A stretch of 64,000 nucleotides of DNA from Pseudomonas chlororaphis subsp. piscium (GTDB lineage: Bacteria > Pseudomonadota > Gammaproteobacteria > Pseudomonadales > Pseudomonadaceae). The DNA lies in NCBI RefSeq assembly GCF_003850345.1, contig NZ_CP027707.1:2976001-3040000 (forward strand), read 5' to 3'. The notes under the pieces were generated by a model, which did not search any database, was not told the origin of the DNA, and saw nothing but the letters and a program-made list of their open reading frames with translations. Below, piece after piece: positions 1 through 9,930 of this stretch. Within the stretch, counting starts at the first letter, position 1; the number at the start of each line of letters is the position of its first letter. Made by a program: the position numbers and the translations under genes.

Positions 1-223
1 GGATCTCGCCGGCGCTGGCGACAAAGGCCGCGGCATCGGTCTTGGCGGCGAGCACTAGCTTGTCGTCCTTGAACGAGCTGGTGGCTTTCGAACTGCCTTC
101 GGTGGTGCTCAAGGCCAGGCTCATGGTGATGTCGGTGCTGATCACCAGGCTGGTGGCCTGGCCGATATCGGCGAACAGGCAAGCGCAAAGCAGAAAGGTC
201 AGGCGGGTTTTGCAGGGGGTCAT
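1..223 (-). CDS. DUF2388-type small exported protein, 5' part only (3' end outside window)
   Basis: Reading from the ATG complementary to 221-223 gives an N-terminal secretion signal (residues about 1-23, hydrophobic core LTFLLCACLF). It continues with TSLVISTDITMSLALS, then a conserved-looking SSFKDDKLVLAAKTDAA segment before the window edge. This matches the pattern of the short Pseudomonas DUF2388 (TIGR02448) family: signal peptide, Ser/Thr-rich start, FRDDK and AARDDAA motifs. Function unknown; probably periplasmic. Such genes often occur as paralog clusters in Pseudomonas, so relatives may lie just beyond the left edge. The C-terminus is cut off by the window. Confidence 0.7.
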   Translation of the reverse strand, partial: MTPCKTRLTFLLCACLFADIGQATSLVISTDITMSLALSTTEGSSKATSSFKDDKLVLAAKTDAAAFVASAGEI

Positions 224-417
224 GGCAGGCTGGAGTCCGTTGAAAATATCGTGCGGACCCTAACAAGCCGCCGCGCGGCGAACTGCATGAGCTTTGCGAA
301 TGATTGTTAAAAACTGCGCAGGCCGGCGCCAGGCGAATCCGCCATGCGTGCCATGCCGCGAGAGCGTGCTAAAATCCCGCGCCTTGAAAGACTTCCACCG
401 TTGAGAACTGACCCCTG

Positions 418-1176
418 ATGGCCAACAGATCTGTTGTACTCGATACCGAAACCACCGGCATGCCGGTGACCGACGGCCACCGGATCATTGAGATCGGTTG
501 CGTCGAGTTGATCGGACGGCGCCTGACCGGTCGGCATTTCCACGTCTACCTGCAACCGGATCGCGAGAGCGACGAGGGCGCGATCGGCGTCCACGGCATC
601 ACCAACGAGTTCCTGGTGGGCAAGCCGCGCTTCGCCGAAGTCGCCGACGAGTTCTTCGAGTTCATCCAGGGCGCGCAGCTGATCATCCACAACGCGGCGT
701 TCGACGTTGGCTTCATCAACAACGAATTCGCCCTGATGGGCCAGCACGACCGCGCCGACATCACCCAGCACTGCAGCATCCTCGACACCCTGTTGATGGC
801 CCGGGAACGTCACCCCGGCCAGCGCAACAGCCTCGATGCCTTGTGCAAACGCTATGACGTCGACAACTCCGGCCGTGAACTGCACGGCGCCTTGCTCGAC
901 TCGGAGATTCTCGCCGACGTCTACCTGACCATGACCGGCGGCCAGACCAGCCTGTCCCTGGCCGGCAACGCCTCGGACGGCAACGGCAGCGAAGGTTCGG
1001 GCAACCGCGCCAGCGAAATCCGTCGCCTGTCGGCGGATCGCCAGCGCGGGCGGATCATTCGCGCCAGCGAAGCCGAACTGGCCGAGCACCAGGTGCGTCT
1101 CGAGATTATCGCCAAATCCGCCGGCGCCCCGGCGCTCTGGACCCAGCTGGCCGAAGCCAAGGCCCAGCAGCAGTAG
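418..1176 (+). CDS. dnaQ: DnaQ-type 3'-5' exonuclease, DNA polymerase III epsilon subunit
   Basis: A 252-residue proofreading exonuclease of the DEDDh family. Exo I is VVLDTETTG (D9, E11), Exo II is HNAAFDVGF (D96), and Exo III is HGALLDSEILADVY (H156, D161). All five catalytic residues are present. The C-terminal tail after about residue 180 should carry the polymerase-binding segment. Length is normal for the family. The ATG at 418 is the first possible start in frame and has no strong ribosome site. In P. aeruginosa dnaQ also lies beside ldcA, which fits the next gene. In the cell it removes misincorporated nucleotides as part of the Pol III core. Confidence 0.95.
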   Translation: MANRSVVLDTETTGMPVTDGHRIIEIGCVELIGRRLTGRHFHVYLQPDRESDEGAIGVHGITNEFLVGKPRFAEVADEFFEFIQGAQLIIHNAAFDVGFINNEFALMGQHDRADITQHCSILDTLLMARERHPGQRNSLDALCKRYDVDNSGRELHGALLDSEILADVYLTMTGGQTSLSLAGNASDGNGSEGSGNRASEIRRLSADRQRGRIIRASEAELAEHQVRLEIIAKSAGAPALWTQLAEAKAQQQ

Positions 1177-1295
1177 TTGTTCGTGGGCGACCTTTTGTTA
1201 CAGGAGGTCGTTGACGGGGTTCCGCGCCGGCCCCCGAGCTTCTACCCTGAGGTGATTGGCGGACCCTTGTCCGCAGCCTCAGGATGCCTGGTGCC

Positions 1296-3551
1296 ATGTA
1301 CAAAGACCTGAAATTCCCCATCCTTATCGTGCATCGCGACATCAAGGCCGACACCGTCGCCGGCGACCGGGTGCGGGGGATCGCCAGGGAGCTGGAGCAA
1401 GAAGGCTTCAGTATCTTTTCCGCGGTGGACTATGCCGAAGGGCGCCTGGTGGCTTCGACCCATCACGGCCTGGCCTGCATGCTGATCGCCGCCGAAGGCG
1501 CCGGGGAAAACACCCACCTGCTGCAGAACATGGTGGAACTGATCCGCCTGGCCCGGGTGCGCGCACCAAACCTGCCGATCTTCGCCCTGGGCGAGCAGGT
1601 GACCCTGGAAAATGCCCCGGCCGACGCCATGAGCGAGCTCAATCAGCTGCGCGGCATCCTTTACCTGTTCGAAGACACCGTGCCGTTTCTGGCGCGCCAG
1701 GTGGCGCGGGCGGCGCGCAATTACCTCGATGGCCTGTTGCCGCCATTCTTCAAGGCGCTGGTGCAGCACACGGCCGATTCCAACTATTCCTGGCACACCC
1801 CGGGGCACGGCGGTGGCGTGGCCTATCGCAAAAGCCCGGTGGGCCAGGCGTTTCACCAGTTCTTCGGTGAGAACACCCTGCGCTCTGACTTGTCGGTGTC
1901 TGTCCCGGAACTGGGCTCGCTGCTCGATCACACCGGGCCCCTGGCGGAAGCCGAGGCGCGGGCAGCGCGCAATTTCGGCGCCGACCACACCTTTTTCGTG
2001 ATCAACGGTACTTCGACCGCCAACAAGATCGTCTGGCACTCCATGGTCGGTCGCGACGACCTGGTGCTGGTGGATCGCAACTGCCACAAGTCGGTGCTGC
2101 ACGCGATCATCATGACCGGCGCGATCCCGCTGTTCCTCTGTCCGGAGCGCAACGAACTGGGGATCATCGGCCCCATCCCCCTGAGCGAATTCAGCCGCGA
2201 GTCGATCCAGGCCAAGATCGACGCCAACCCGCTGACCCAGGGGCGGCCGGCCAAGGTCAAGCTGGCGGTGGTCACCAACTCGACCTACGACGGCCTCTGC
2301 TACAACGCCGAACTGATCAAGCAGAGCCTGGGCAACAGCGTCGAGGTGCTGCATTTCGACGAGGCCTGGTACGCCTACGCGGCCTTCCATGAGTTCTTCG
2401 AGGGGCGTTACGGCATGGGCACCTCGCGCAGCGCCGACAGCCCGCTGGTGTTCACCACCCATTCCACCCACAAGCTGCTGGCGGCCTTCAGCCAGGCCTC
2501 GATGATCCATGTGCAGGACGGCGGCGCCCGGCAGCTGGACCGCGACCGCTTCAACGAAGCCTTCATGATGCACATCTCCACCTCGCCGCAGTACAGCATC
2601 ATCGCCTCGCTGGACGTGGCCTCGGCGATGATGGAAGGGCCGGCGGGGCGCTCGCTGCTGCAGGAAATGTTCGACGAGGCTTTGAGCTTTCGCCGCGCCC
2701 TGGCCAACCTGCGCCAGCACATCGCCGCCGACGACTGGTGGTTTTCCATCTGGCAGCCAGAGCGGGTGGAAGGCATCGATCAGGTCAGCACCGCGGACTG
2801 GCTGCTGGAGCCGGAGGGCGAGTGGCACGGGTTCGCCGGGGTGACCGACGACTATGTGCTGCTGGACCCGATCAAGGTCACCCTGGTGATGCCCGGGCTC
2901 ACCGCTGGCGGCGCCTTGAGCGAGCGCGGGATACCGGCGGCGGTGGTCAGCAAGTTTCTCTGGGAGCGCGGCCTGGTGGTGGAAAAGACTGGCCTGTATT
3001 CCTTCCTGGTGCTGTTTTCCATGGGCATCACCAAGGGCAAGTGGAGCACGCTGCTGACCGAGTTGCTGGAGTTCAAGCGCAACTACGACGCCAATGTCAG
3101 CCTTGCCGCCTGCCTGCCGAGCATCGCCCAGCAGGACATGGCGCGGTACCAGGGCATGGGCCTGCGCGACCTCTGCGACCAGTTGCATGCCTGTTACCGC
3201 AGCAATGCCACGGCCAAGCACCTCAAGCGCATGTACACCGTGCTGCCGGAGGTGGCGATGAAGCCCGCCGACGCCTACGATCAACTGGTGCGGGGCGAGG
3301 TCGAGGCGGTGTCCATCGATGCCCTCGCCGGGCGGGTGGCGGCGGTGATGCTGGTGCCATACCCGCCGGGCATTCCCCTGATCATGCCGGGCGAGCGCTT
3401 CACCGAATCGACCCGCTCGATCATCGATTACCTGGCTTTCGCCCGTACGTTCGATAGCAGCTTTCCCGGCTTTGTCGCGGATGTGCATGGATTGCAGCAT
3501 GAAGACGAAGGCAATGGGCGGCAGTACACCGTCGATTGCATCAAGGTTTGA
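1296..3551 (+). CDS. ldcA: Lysine decarboxylase, PLP-dependent (LdcA type of the Orn/Arg/Lys decarboxylase family)
   Basis: A 751-residue fold-type I decarboxylase with an N-terminal receiver-like wing domain (about 1-130), the PLP core and a C-terminal domain. The Schiff-base lysine is in HSTHKLLAAF (K393). Other signatures are SWHTPGHGGG and FDEAWYAYA. Start MYKDLKFP is chosen because it matches the P. aeruginosa LdcA start I know; an in-frame ATG 12 bases upstream (1284) is the alternative. LdcA makes cadaverine from lysine and in P. aeruginosa belongs to arginine-controlled lysine catabolism. No arginine-regulator site was identified. Substrate choice of lysine over arginine is inferred from resemblance to LdcA. 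Confidence 0.88.
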   Translation: MYKDLKFPILIVHRDIKADTVAGDRVRGIARELEQEGFSIFSAVDYAEGRLVASTHHGLACMLIAAEGAGENTHLLQNMVELIRLARVRAPNLPIFALGEQVTLENAPADAMSELNQLRGILYLFEDTVPFLARQVARAARNYLDGLLPPFFKALVQHTADSNYSWHTPGHGGGVAYRKSPVGQAFHQFFGENTLRSDLSVSVPELGSLLDHTGPLAEAEARAARNFGADHTFFVINGTSTANKIVWHSMVGRDDLVLVDRNCHKSVLHAIIMTGAIPLFLCPERNELGIIGPIPLSEFSRESIQAKIDANPLTQGRPAKVKLAVVTNSTYDGLCYNAELIKQSLGNSVEVLHFDEAWYAYAAFHEFFEGRYGMGTSRSADSPLVFTTHSTHKLLAAFSQASMIHVQDGGARQLDRDRFNEAFMMHISTSPQYSIIASLDVASAMMEGPAGRSLLQEMFDEALSFRRALANLRQHIAADDWWFSIWQPERVEGIDQVSTADWLLEPEGEWHGFAGVTDDYVLLDPIKVTLVMPGLTAGGALSERGIPAAVVSKFLWERGLVVEKTGLYSFLVLFSMGITKGKWSTLLTELLEFKRNYDANVSLAACLPSIAQQDMARYQGMGLRDLCDQLHACYRSNATAKHLKRMYTVLPEVAMKPADAYDQLVRGEVEAVSIDALAGRVAAVMLVPYPPGIPLIMPGERFTESTRSIIDYLAFARTFDSSFPGFVADVHGLQHEDEGNGRQYTVDCIKV

Positions 3552-3565
3552 GGACGTTTCCCGCT

Positions 3566-4156
3566 ATGCAGCCAATGATCAATCCCAAGTACCCCGGCCT
3601 GTCGGTGCGTGTCGCCGATGAGGGTTTCGCCGCGTATGTCTGGGGCAGCGATTTCAGCTTCGAAGTCAGCGCCTATGCCCAGGCGCAGAGCGAACAGGCA
3701 GTGGCCAAGTGGCCGTTGCACCACATCACCCCGTACCGCAAGTGCTACGGCATCGACCCCGAAGAATTCAGCAGCTATCGCGATGCCGCCGACAGCGCGG
3801 TGTTCATGGCCTACCTGGACGACGAGCCGGTCGGCCATGTGGTGGTCAGCACCAACTGGAACGGTTACGCCCATATCGACGAGCTGGCGGTGCACGCGCC
3901 GGCGCGGCGCCACGGGGTGGCCAAGGCTTTGCTGGATGTGGCGCAGTTCTGGAGCCGCAAGAAAAAACTGCCAGGCATCATGCTCGAGACCCAGAACAAC
4001 AACCTGGGGGCCTGCCGCTTGTACGAGCGCTGCGGTTATGTGGTCGGTGGCATCGATCACCTGCGTTACCGTGGGATCGATCCGACTACGGCCGAGGTGG
4101 CGATTTTCTGGTATCGGCTGTTCAACGACGAGCTGGCGCGGGAAGCCGGGGTCTAG
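3566..4156 (+). CDS. GNAT-family N-acetyltransferase
   Basis: A 196-residue protein. Motif A reads HIDELAVHAPARRHGVAKAL (the RRHGVA part is the acetyl-CoA pyrophosphate loop), and motif B is near NNNLGACRLYERCGY. The N-terminal 60 residues lack clear similarity to anything I recognise. The ATG at 3566 is preferred because GAGGA lies about 11 bases upstream and directly follows the ldcA stop; a longer TTG-initiated frame from 3536 is less likely. It starts 14 bases after ldcA, so it is probably cotranscribed. Substrate unknown; a polyamine or amino acid would be a guess from context only. Confidence 0.8.
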   Translation: MQPMINPKYPGLSVRVADEGFAAYVWGSDFSFEVSAYAQAQSEQAVAKWPLHHITPYRKCYGIDPEEFSSYRDAADSAVFMAYLDDEPVGHVVVSTNWNGYAHIDELAVHAPARRHGVAKALLDVAQFWSRKKKLPGIMLETQNNNLGACRLYERCGYVVGGIDHLRYRGIDPTTAEVAIFWYRLFNDELAREAGV

Positions 4157-5046
4157 CCGGCCAGCATGCTTTCGGCCTTTTCCGTGAGGGTTTCCAGCAG
4201 CGCTTCCAGGGTGGGCGAGGACGGGCTGCCGCCGCGGGTCAGGGCATAGAGGGTGACCAGGATCGGTGGCGACAGCGGACAGACGTCCAGGCCGCCCTCG
4301 CGCGCGCCGAGGGCGGTGAAGGGGTCGACAATCGCCAGGCCTTCGCCGGCCTCGACCATGCTGCGCATCATCTGATGGGTCTGTACCCGGGTGTGGATGC
4401 TCGGGCTGGGGCGCAGGTTCTGCAACTTGCTGTCCAGGGTCACGCTCAGCGGATCCTGGCCTTCCAGGCCGACCATGGCCTGGCCCGCCAGGTCCTGCAG
4501 GGAAATGTACTTCTGCTTCGGTTGCAGCCAGCCGTGAGGGGCCAGCAGTTGCAGCTTGCCCTGTGCCAGGGCGACGCACTGGATATCGGGGTGATCGGGA
4601 TTGTGCAGGCTCAGGCCCAGGTCGCCTTCACGCAGCAACAGGCTCTTGACCATGTCGCGGGTGCTCTGGCTGGCGAGATTGCACGGGGTGTCGGGAAAAC
4701 GCCGGCGCAGGGCGGCGATGCTCTGTGGCAACAACTGCTGGGCCAGGGGCGGGGTGCCAATGATGCGCAAGGGCGGCGCCTGGTATTGCTTCAGGCTGTC
4801 GGCCAGACGTTGCACGGGCTCGAAGGCGTCATACAGGGTAGCGATCGCCGGTTGTAGCTCGCGAGCCTCCCGGGTGGCTTGCAGGCGTCCGCGAACACTG
4901 GCGAAGAGCATGAAACCCGATTGGCTTTCTGCGTCGCGCAGGATCGCTTCCACCTCGGCCACCGGCAGTTGCAACAGCTCGGCGGCCGTGCCCAGGTGAC
5001 CGGTTTGCAGGAGCGCCTGAATCACTTCGATATGACGTAAACGCAT
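4153..5046 (-). CDS. LysR-type transcriptional regulator
   Basis: A 297-residue protein with an N-terminal winged helix-turn-helix (MRLRHIEVIQALLQTGHLGTAAELL) and a substrate-binding domain from about residue 90 to the end (PPLRIIGTPPLAQQLLP...). Convergent with the GNAT gene: the two stop codons overlap by 4 bases (4153-4156). The helix-turn-helix is slightly unusual because the usual S-x-T-x-A-A pattern reads GHLGTAAELLQLPVAEVE, but the size and domain order are typical. Target unknown; the neighbours ldcA and GNAT are candidates but face the other way. Confidence 0.82.
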   Translation of the reverse strand: MRLRHIEVIQALLQTGHLGTAAELLQLPVAEVEAILRDAESQSGFMLFASVRGRLQATREARELQPAIATLYDAFEPVQRLADSLKQYQAPPLRIIGTPPLAQQLLPQSIAALRRRFPDTPCNLASQSTRDMVKSLLLREGDLGLSLHNPDHPDIQCVALAQGKLQLLAPHGWLQPKQKYISLQDLAGQAMVGLEGQDPLSVTLDSKLQNLRPSPSIHTRVQTHQMMRSMVEAGEGLAIVDPFTALGAREGGLDVCPLSPPILVTLYALTRGGSPSSPTLEALLETLTEKAESMLAG

Positions 5047-5132
5047 GCTTGAAGTCCATGTCCAGCCGGTGAGGGATTCACACTGAATCCTAACTCATGT
5101 CTGCGCATATGACTTCTGCTCATAACGGCACG

Positions 5133-5369
5133 TTATGAGGGAAGAATGGTCTCGGGTTCGCGAATAAGGGTGACGCCCGATTGCACGAGGAGAAACTGGT
5201 TGTCGTCCATTTTGTTGACGCGGTCGCCAATGGCCAGGCGATAGGTGGTGACGGGCTCCGAGCCGGCGATGCCCTCTGAAGAGGGGGTGGATTCCTGGAA
5301 CTCATGCACCGAATAGACACGACCTTCCGCGTCCCTTGCATGAAATTGTCCGACGAGTACTGCTGCCAT
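5133..5369 (-). CDS. Small conserved-looking hypothetical protein (78 aa)
   Basis: Reads MAAVLVGQFHARDAEGRVYSV at the N-terminus and ends in a short basic/acidic tail; no signal peptide or membrane segment. The ATG at 5369 is chosen because AGAGG lies just upstream; an extended frame up to 5429 lacks a ribosome site. It looks like a small single-domain beta-rich protein with segments such as TYRLAIGDRVNKMDDNQF. I do not recognise the family. It is monocistronic, divergent from the flavin reductase and tandem with the LysR gene. Confidence 0.65.
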   Translation of the reverse strand: MAAVLVGQFHARDAEGRVYSVHEFQESTPSSEGIAGSEPVTTYRLAIGDRVNKMDDNQFLLVQSGVTLIREPETILPS

Positions 5370-5595
5370 CTTTAGAGCCTCTGGAGATAAAACACTCAAT
5401 TCGCGGTCCTGTAGACCCTGCCTGGGCAAAGTAAGTTTAGCGACGGAAAAAAAATAGTCCGCGGCCCTGATTGCAACTGGCGTGCAACAGCGTGACGCCT
5501 GGAAGCGCTCAGGGAATTTCCTGCGGCGGGTGGCTGTGGGCGGGGTGGATCATCTATAACTACCAGCCTCCTCAACCAGAAGTCGGGAATTCACT

Positions 5596-6153
5596 ATGAG
5601 CAACGTCTACACGATTGCAGTGCTGGTCGGCAGCCTGAGAAAGGCCTCGATCAACCGGAAAGTGGCGCTGGCCCTGGCGGAACTGGCGCCGGCCAACCTG
5701 CGGTTGAAGATTGTCGAGATCGGCGACCTGCCGCTCTACAACGAAGACATCGATGTAGACCCGCCGGCCGCCTACAAGGCGTTCCGCGAGCAGGTGAGCG
5801 CCGCCGATGCCGTGCTGTTCGTCACTCCGGAATACAACCGCTCGGTTCCCGCACCGATGAAAAACGCCATCGACGTGGGGTCGCGACCCTACGGCAAGAG
5901 CGCCTGGAGCGGCAAGCCGGGGGCCGTGATCAGCGCATCCCCGGGCGCCATCGGCGGTTTTGGCGCCAACCATCACCTGCGCCAGTCCCTGGTGTTCCTC
6001 AATGTGCCGTGCATGCAGCAGCCGGAAGCCTACCTGAGCGGCGCCGGTTCGGCCTTCGACGAGGCGGGCAAGCTGTCCGAGTCGCTCAAGCCGTTCCTGG
6101 AGAAATTCATCAACGCCTACGCCCAGTGGGTCGAGCAACACAAAAAGCTCTGA
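5596..6153 (+). CDS. NADPH-dependent FMN reductase / quinone reductase, ChrR-like
   Basis: A 185-residue flavodoxin-like protein. The FMN phosphate loop is GSLRKASINRK (residues 12-22) and the flavin ring site is TPEYNRSVPAPMKNAID. The motif SPGAIGGFGANHHLRQ is typical of the Pseudomonas ChrR/YieF quinone and chromate reductases. It likely carries out obligate two-electron reduction of quinones in the cytosol, protecting against redox cycling. It lies upstream of arsR but is separated by an operator-like palindrome and a strong hairpin, so it is probably a separate transcript. It is not ArsH, which is longer. Confidence 0.85.
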   Translation: MSNVYTIAVLVGSLRKASINRKVALALAELAPANLRLKIVEIGDLPLYNEDIDVDPPAAYKAFREQVSAADAVLFVTPEYNRSVPAPMKNAIDVGSRPYGKSAWSGKPGAVISASPGAIGGFGANHHLRQSLVFLNVPCMQQPEAYLSGAGSAFDEAGKLSESLKPFLEKFINAYAQWVEQHKKL

Positions 6154-6161
6154 TCCTGGCA

Positions 6162-6191
6162 CCGCGGGAGTCGGCCAGCCGGCTCCCGCGG
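6162..6191. terminator. Strong hairpin after the flavin reductase
   Basis: CCGCGGGAG (6162-6170) pairs with CTCCCGCGG (6183-6191), with an inner four-pair stem and a two-base loop. There is no clear T-run on either side, so its role as an intrinsic terminator is uncertain; it may only mark the end of the transcript. Confidence 0.4.
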
Positions 6192-6240
6192 CTGATGGGA
6201 TATTCCCCTCGTCGCGAGAAAAGCGCTTTACCGCATATCT

Positions 6241-6256
6241 GAATATTCATATATTC
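6241..6256. promoter_or_regulatory. Candidate ArsR operator upstream of arsR
   Basis: Perfect inverted repeat GAATAT-TCAT-ATATTC inside an AT-rich island, 29 bases upstream of the GTG start of arsR. ArsR-family repressors bind AT-rich palindromes over their own promoter. The position and the contrast with the surrounding GC-rich DNA support autoregulation. Binding itself is inferred. Confidence 0.55.
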
Positions 6257-6284
6257 GCCGCTCCAAATGCCTGGAGTGGCCCCA

Positions 6285-6632
6285 GTGTCCGACACTCTCA
6301 ACCCCGCCGAACTGTTCAAGGCGCTTGCCGACGAAACCCGCAGCCGCATCGCCTTGCTCGTGACCCGCGAAGGCGAGTTGTGTGTTTGTGAGCTGACCGC
6401 CGCCCTGGGGCAGAGCCAGCCGAAGATCTCCCGGCACCTGGCGCTGTTGCGCAGCTGCGGCCTGCTGGCCGACCGCCGCCAGGGGCAGTGGATCTACTAC
6501 CGGCTGCACCCGCAATTGTCACCCTGGGTGACCACACTGCTGCAGGACACGCTGGAGGCCAACAGCCCCTGGCTGCAGGCTGACCTGCAACGGCTGCAGA
6601 CCATGGCCGATCGCCCCGTGCGCTGCTGCTGA
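6285..6632 (+). CDS. arsR: ArsR-family arsenic-responsive repressor
   Basis: A 115-residue winged-helix protein containing the As(III)-binding motif ELCVCEL and the recognition helix [17 protein letters not shown], with a cysteine-rich end (VRCC). The GTG at 6285 is preferred because GGAG sits eight bases upstream; the ATG at 6267 would add six residues with no ribosome site. In the absence of arsenite it represses its own operon; it is released when arsenite binds the cysteines. First gene of arsR-arsB, and a palindrome lies immediately upstream. Confidence 0.9.
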   Translation: MSDTLNPAELFKALADETRSRIALLVTREGELCVCELTAALGQSQPKISRHLALLRSCGLLADRRQGQWIYYRLHPQLSPWVTTLLQDTLEANSPWLQADLQRLQTMADRPVRCC

Positions 6633-6673
6633 ATTCCCATCCACCTCACTTTTCCTGCTCAAGGCTGTCCGGC

Positions 6674-7960
6674 ATGCTGACTGCTTCATTGATTTTCCTG
6701 CTGACCATTACCCTGGTGATCTGGCAGCCCAAGGGCCTCGGCGTGGGCTGGAGCGCGGTGTTCGGCGCGGTGCTGGCGTTGCTGTTCGGGGTGGTGCAAC
6801 TGACGGATATTCCGGTGGTCTGGCAGATCATCTGGAACGCCACCGGCACCTTCGTGGCCTTGATCATCATCAGCCTGCTGCTGGACGAGGCCGGGTTTTT
6901 CGCCTGGGCCGCCTTGCATGTGGCGCGCTGGGGGCAGGGCAGCGGGCGCAAGCTGTTTGCCTTCATGGTGTTGCTGGGGGCGCTGGTATCGGCGCTGTTC
7001 GCCAACGACGGCGCGGCGCTGATTCTCACGCCGATCGTGATCTCCATGCTGCTGGCGTTGCGCTTCTCCCGGGCCGCGACCCTGGCGTTCGTCATGGGCG
7101 CCGGGTTTATCGCCGATACGGCGAGCCTGCCGCTGGTGGTGTCGAACCTGGTGAACATCGTTTCCGCGGACTTCTTCAATATCGGCTTCAACCAGTACGC
7201 GGCGGTGATGCTGCCGGTGAACCTGGTCAGCGTGGCCGCGACCCTGGCGGTGTTGCTGTGGTTCTTCCGTCGCGACATTCCCCAAGCCTACGACCCCGAG
7301 GAGCTGGAACCGCCCGCCAGCGCGATCCATGACAAGGCCACCTTCGTCGCCGGCTGGTGGGTGCTGATCATCCTGCTGCTGGGGTGTTTTGCCCTGGAGC
7401 CGCTGGGCATTCCCATCAGCGCGATTTCCGCGGTGTGCGCGGCCTTGCTATTGGGCATCGCGGCCAAGGGCCACAAGATCTCCACCCGCAAGGTGCTCAA
7501 GGAAGCGCCGTGGCAGATCGTGATTTTCTCCCTCGGCATGTACCTGGTGGTCTACGGCCTGCGCAATGCCGGGTTGACCACCCACCTGGCCGGTTGGCTC
7601 GACTGTTTCGCCGACTACGGCATCTGGGGCGCGGCCATGGGTACCGGGCTGCTGACCGCGGTCCTGTCATCGATCATGAACAACCTGCCGACGGTGCTGA
7701 TCGGCGCGCTGTCCATCGACGCTAGCCAGGCCAGCGGCGTGGTCAAGGACGCAATGATCTACGCCAACGTGATCGGCAGCGACCTGGGGCCGAAGATCAC
7801 CCCGATCGGCAGCCTGGCCACCTTGCTCTGGTTGCATGTGCTGGATCGCAAGGACATCCATATCGGCTGGGGCCGCTACTTCAAGGTCGGCATCGTGCTG
7901 ACCCTGCCGGTGCTGCTGGTGACCCTGGCGGCACTGGCCCTGCGCTTGTCGGTGATGTGA
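6674..7960 (+). CDS. arsB: ArsB arsenite efflux permease
   Basis: A 428-residue polytopic inner-membrane protein, exactly the usual ArsB length. It opens [20 protein letters not shown] and carries the conserved [10 protein letters not shown] and [13 protein letters not shown] segments of the ArsB/NhaD superfamily. It exports arsenite and antimonite using the proton gradient. It follows arsR by 41 bases in the same direction, so cotranscription is likely. No arsC or arsH follows; the next gene faces the other way. Confidence 0.93.
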   Translation: MLTASLIFLLTITLVIWQPKGLGVGWSAVFGAVLALLFGVVQLTDIPVVWQIIWNATGTFVALIIISLLLDEAGFFAWAALHVARWGQGSGRKLFAFMVLLGALVSALFANDGAALILTPIVISMLLALRFSRAATLAFVMGAGFIADTASLPLVVSNLVNIVSADFFNIGFNQYAAVMLPVNLVSVAATLAVLLWFFRRDIPQAYDPEELEPPASAIHDKATFVAGWWVLIILLLGCFALEPLGIPISAISAVCAALLLGIAAKGHKISTRKVLKEAPWQIVIFSLGMYLVVYGLRNAGLTTHLAGWLDCFADYGIWGAAMGTGLLTAVLSSIMNNLPTVLIGALSIDASQASGVVKDAMIYANVIGSDLGPKITPIGSLATLLWLHVLDRKDIHIGWGRYFKVGIVLTLPVLLVTLAALALRLSVM

Positions 7961-7984
7961 GGGCGCTGATGTACTGAGGGCGGC

Positions 7985-8935
7985 TCAAGCCGTCCCCGGC
8001 ACATTCGGCCAGAGGTCCGCCACCAGGAACAGGCGTTCGGCTTCCTCCCAGTCGCCGGCGCGGTTTTCCGTCAGGCGCACCAATAGTTGCGCCGGGGCGT
8101 GCAGGTCGAGTTCCTCCAGCCAGGCTTGCAGCTGCGGGTCGCTCCAGGTCTGCTCCGCCGGGTAGGACGCCGGCGCCAGCCAGGCCTGGCGTGGCAAGGG
8201 TTGCCAGCGCCCGGGCGGGCTTTGCGCGATAAAGGCCGGCCAGTCGCGCTGGTGCAGCCAACGCCCGCGCAGGTGCTGCGGGTGGGCGCCGCGGGGCGGT
8301 TGGGTGGTGCCGGGCCAGGGGTAGAGCAGGTAGCCGCCGAGCCACAGGTGGGCGCTGAAGTCCTGGATATCCATGGCCGCCAGCACTTCCAGGCTGTCGG
8401 CCCGGGCGGAGATCGGCAACTGGTGTTCGTTCAGGTGCGCCAGCTTGCGGTCCAGGCGATCGTGGCAGCCAGGGCCCAGCCATAACGCGGTGTCCGCGCC
8501 GTTGCCATGTTGCGGGCCGAGGTAGAGCTTGATCGCCAGTTCCAGATGGTGGATGCCGTCGCGATCGCGCAGCAGCATGTCCAGTTCGCCCAGGGTGTGG
8601 CCGGCGCGGCGGATCGGCAGGTTGGCCGCCAGCAGTTCGACGCCGGGCGCGTGCTGTACGGCAAATTGCCACAGGCGTTCGTAATAGAGGCCCAAGCGTT
8701 TTGTCGGCCCGAGGGCCAGCCAGCGGCGCAGGGCGCGGCCGTCCTGGTCCAACTGACGCAACCAGTGCGCCAGCAGCTGCGGCGCCTGCACCCAGTCGCT
8801 GCCGGCCAGCGGATGGCGCTGCGGCCAGGGCGTCTCGTCGAGCATCGGCGGCGCGAGGATGACCCAGGCCAGGTCGCGCACTTCGGGGTGGCGCAACTGG
8901 CGGGGGAGGTCGAGCAAGCCGGGAAACAGGATCAT
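7985..8935 (-). CDS. DUF1853 family protein
   Basis: A 316-residue soluble protein. Features include [13 protein letters not shown] near residue 80, [10 protein letters not shown] and [12 protein letters not shown]. Together these look like the E...D...ExK constellation of PD-(D/E)XK nuclease-like folds (D in ELDMLL, ELAIK). DUF1853 proteins of this size are widespread in Pseudomonas and have no established function, so a nuclease-like fold is my inference from the motif only. Convergent with arsB and divergent from nadK. Confidence 0.75.
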   Translation of the reverse strand: MILFPGLLDLPRQLRHPEVRDLAWVILAPPMLDETPWPQRHPLAGSDWVQAPQLLAHWLRQLDQDGRALRRWLALGPTKRLGLYYERLWQFAVQHAPGVELLAANLPIRRAGHTLGELDMLLRDRDGIHHLELAIKLYLGPQHGNGADTALWLGPGCHDRLDRKLAHLNEHQLPISARADSLEVLAAMDIQDFSAHLWLGGYLLYPWPGTTQPPRGAHPQHLRGRWLHQRDWPAFIAQSPPGRWQPLPRQAWLAPASYPAEQTWSDPQLQAWLEELDLHAPAQLLVRLTENRAGDWEEAERLFLVADLWPNVPGTA

Positions 8936-9039
8936 TCTGCGAGCATAGCGCCTAACGTCGAGGCTGAAAGGATTTTGTCTATGGCCGGCTTTCGCCCATA
9001 ATCTGTGCTTTGCCCGTCCCAGAACCCTGCAGGAGCCCC

Positions 9040-9930
9040 ATGGAGCAATTTCGCAATATCGGCATTATCGGTCGCCTGGGCAGTTCGCAGGTGCTGGACA
9101 CAGTTCGCCGACTGAAAAGGTTTCTGCTCGCCCGCCACCTGCATGTGATTCTCGAAGACACCATTGCCGAAGTGCTGCCCGGCCACGGCCTGCAGACCTC
9201 CTCGCGCAAGCTGCTCGGCGAAGTCTGCGACATGGTGATTGTGGTCGGTGGCGACGGCAGCCTGCTGGGCGCGGCCCGCGCCCTGGCGCGCCACAATATT
9301 CCGGTGCTGGGGATCAACCGGGGCAGCCTGGGGTTCCTTACCGACATTCGTCCGGACGAGCTGGAAGTCAAGGTCGCCGAAGTCCTCGACGGCCACTACC
9401 TGGTGGAAAACCGTTTCCTGCTGCAGGCCGAAGTACGGCGCCACGCCGAAGCCATCGGCCAGGGCGATGCGCTCAACGATGTGGTGCTGCACCCGGGCAA
9501 GTCGACGCGGATGATCGAGTTCGAGATCTACATCGACGGCCAGTTCGTCTGCAGCCAGAAGGCCGACGGCCTGATCGTCGCCACGCCGACCGGCTCCACT
9601 GCCTACGCCTTGTCCGCCGGTGGGCCGATCATGCATCCCAAGCTCGACGCTATTGTGATTGTGCCGATGTACCCCCATACCTTGTCGGGAAGGCCGATCG
9701 TGGTCGATGGCAACAGCGAGTTGAAAATCGTCGTGTCCAAGGATATGCAGATCTACCCGCAGGTTTCCTGCGACGGGCAGAACCATTTCACCTGTGCCCC
9801 CGGTGACACCATCACCGTCAGCAAGAAGGCGCAGAAACTGCGCCTGATCCACCCGCTGGACCACAACTATTACGAGGTCTGCCGGACCAAGCTCGGCTGG
9901 GGCAGTCGACTGGGTGGTGGAGGCGACTGA
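9040..9930 (+). CDS. nadK: NAD kinase
   Basis: A 296-residue enzyme that phosphorylates NAD to NADP with ATP or polyphosphate. It has the catalytic GGDGS motif (D72) and the ALNDVVLH motif (N146, D147), followed by [20 protein letters not shown]. Start ATG 9040 has AGGAG upstream; a TTG 30 bases earlier lacks support. The stop overlaps the start of the next gene (TGATG), indicating translational coupling. It heads a six-gene same-strand run ending in pepN. Confidence 0.95.
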   Translation: MEQFRNIGIIGRLGSSQVLDTVRRLKRFLLARHLHVILEDTIAEVLPGHGLQTSSRKLLGEVCDMVIVVGGDGSLLGAARALARHNIPVLGINRGSLGFLTDIRPDELEVKVAEVLDGHYLVENRFLLQAEVRRHAEAIGQGDALNDVVLHPGKSTRMIEFEIYIDGQFVCSQKADGLIVATPTGSTAYALSAGGPIMHPKLDAIVIVPMYPHTLSGRPIVVDGNSELKIVVSKDMQIYPQVSCDGQNHFTCAPGDTITVSKKAQKLRLIHPLDHNYYEVCRTKLGWGSRLGGGGD

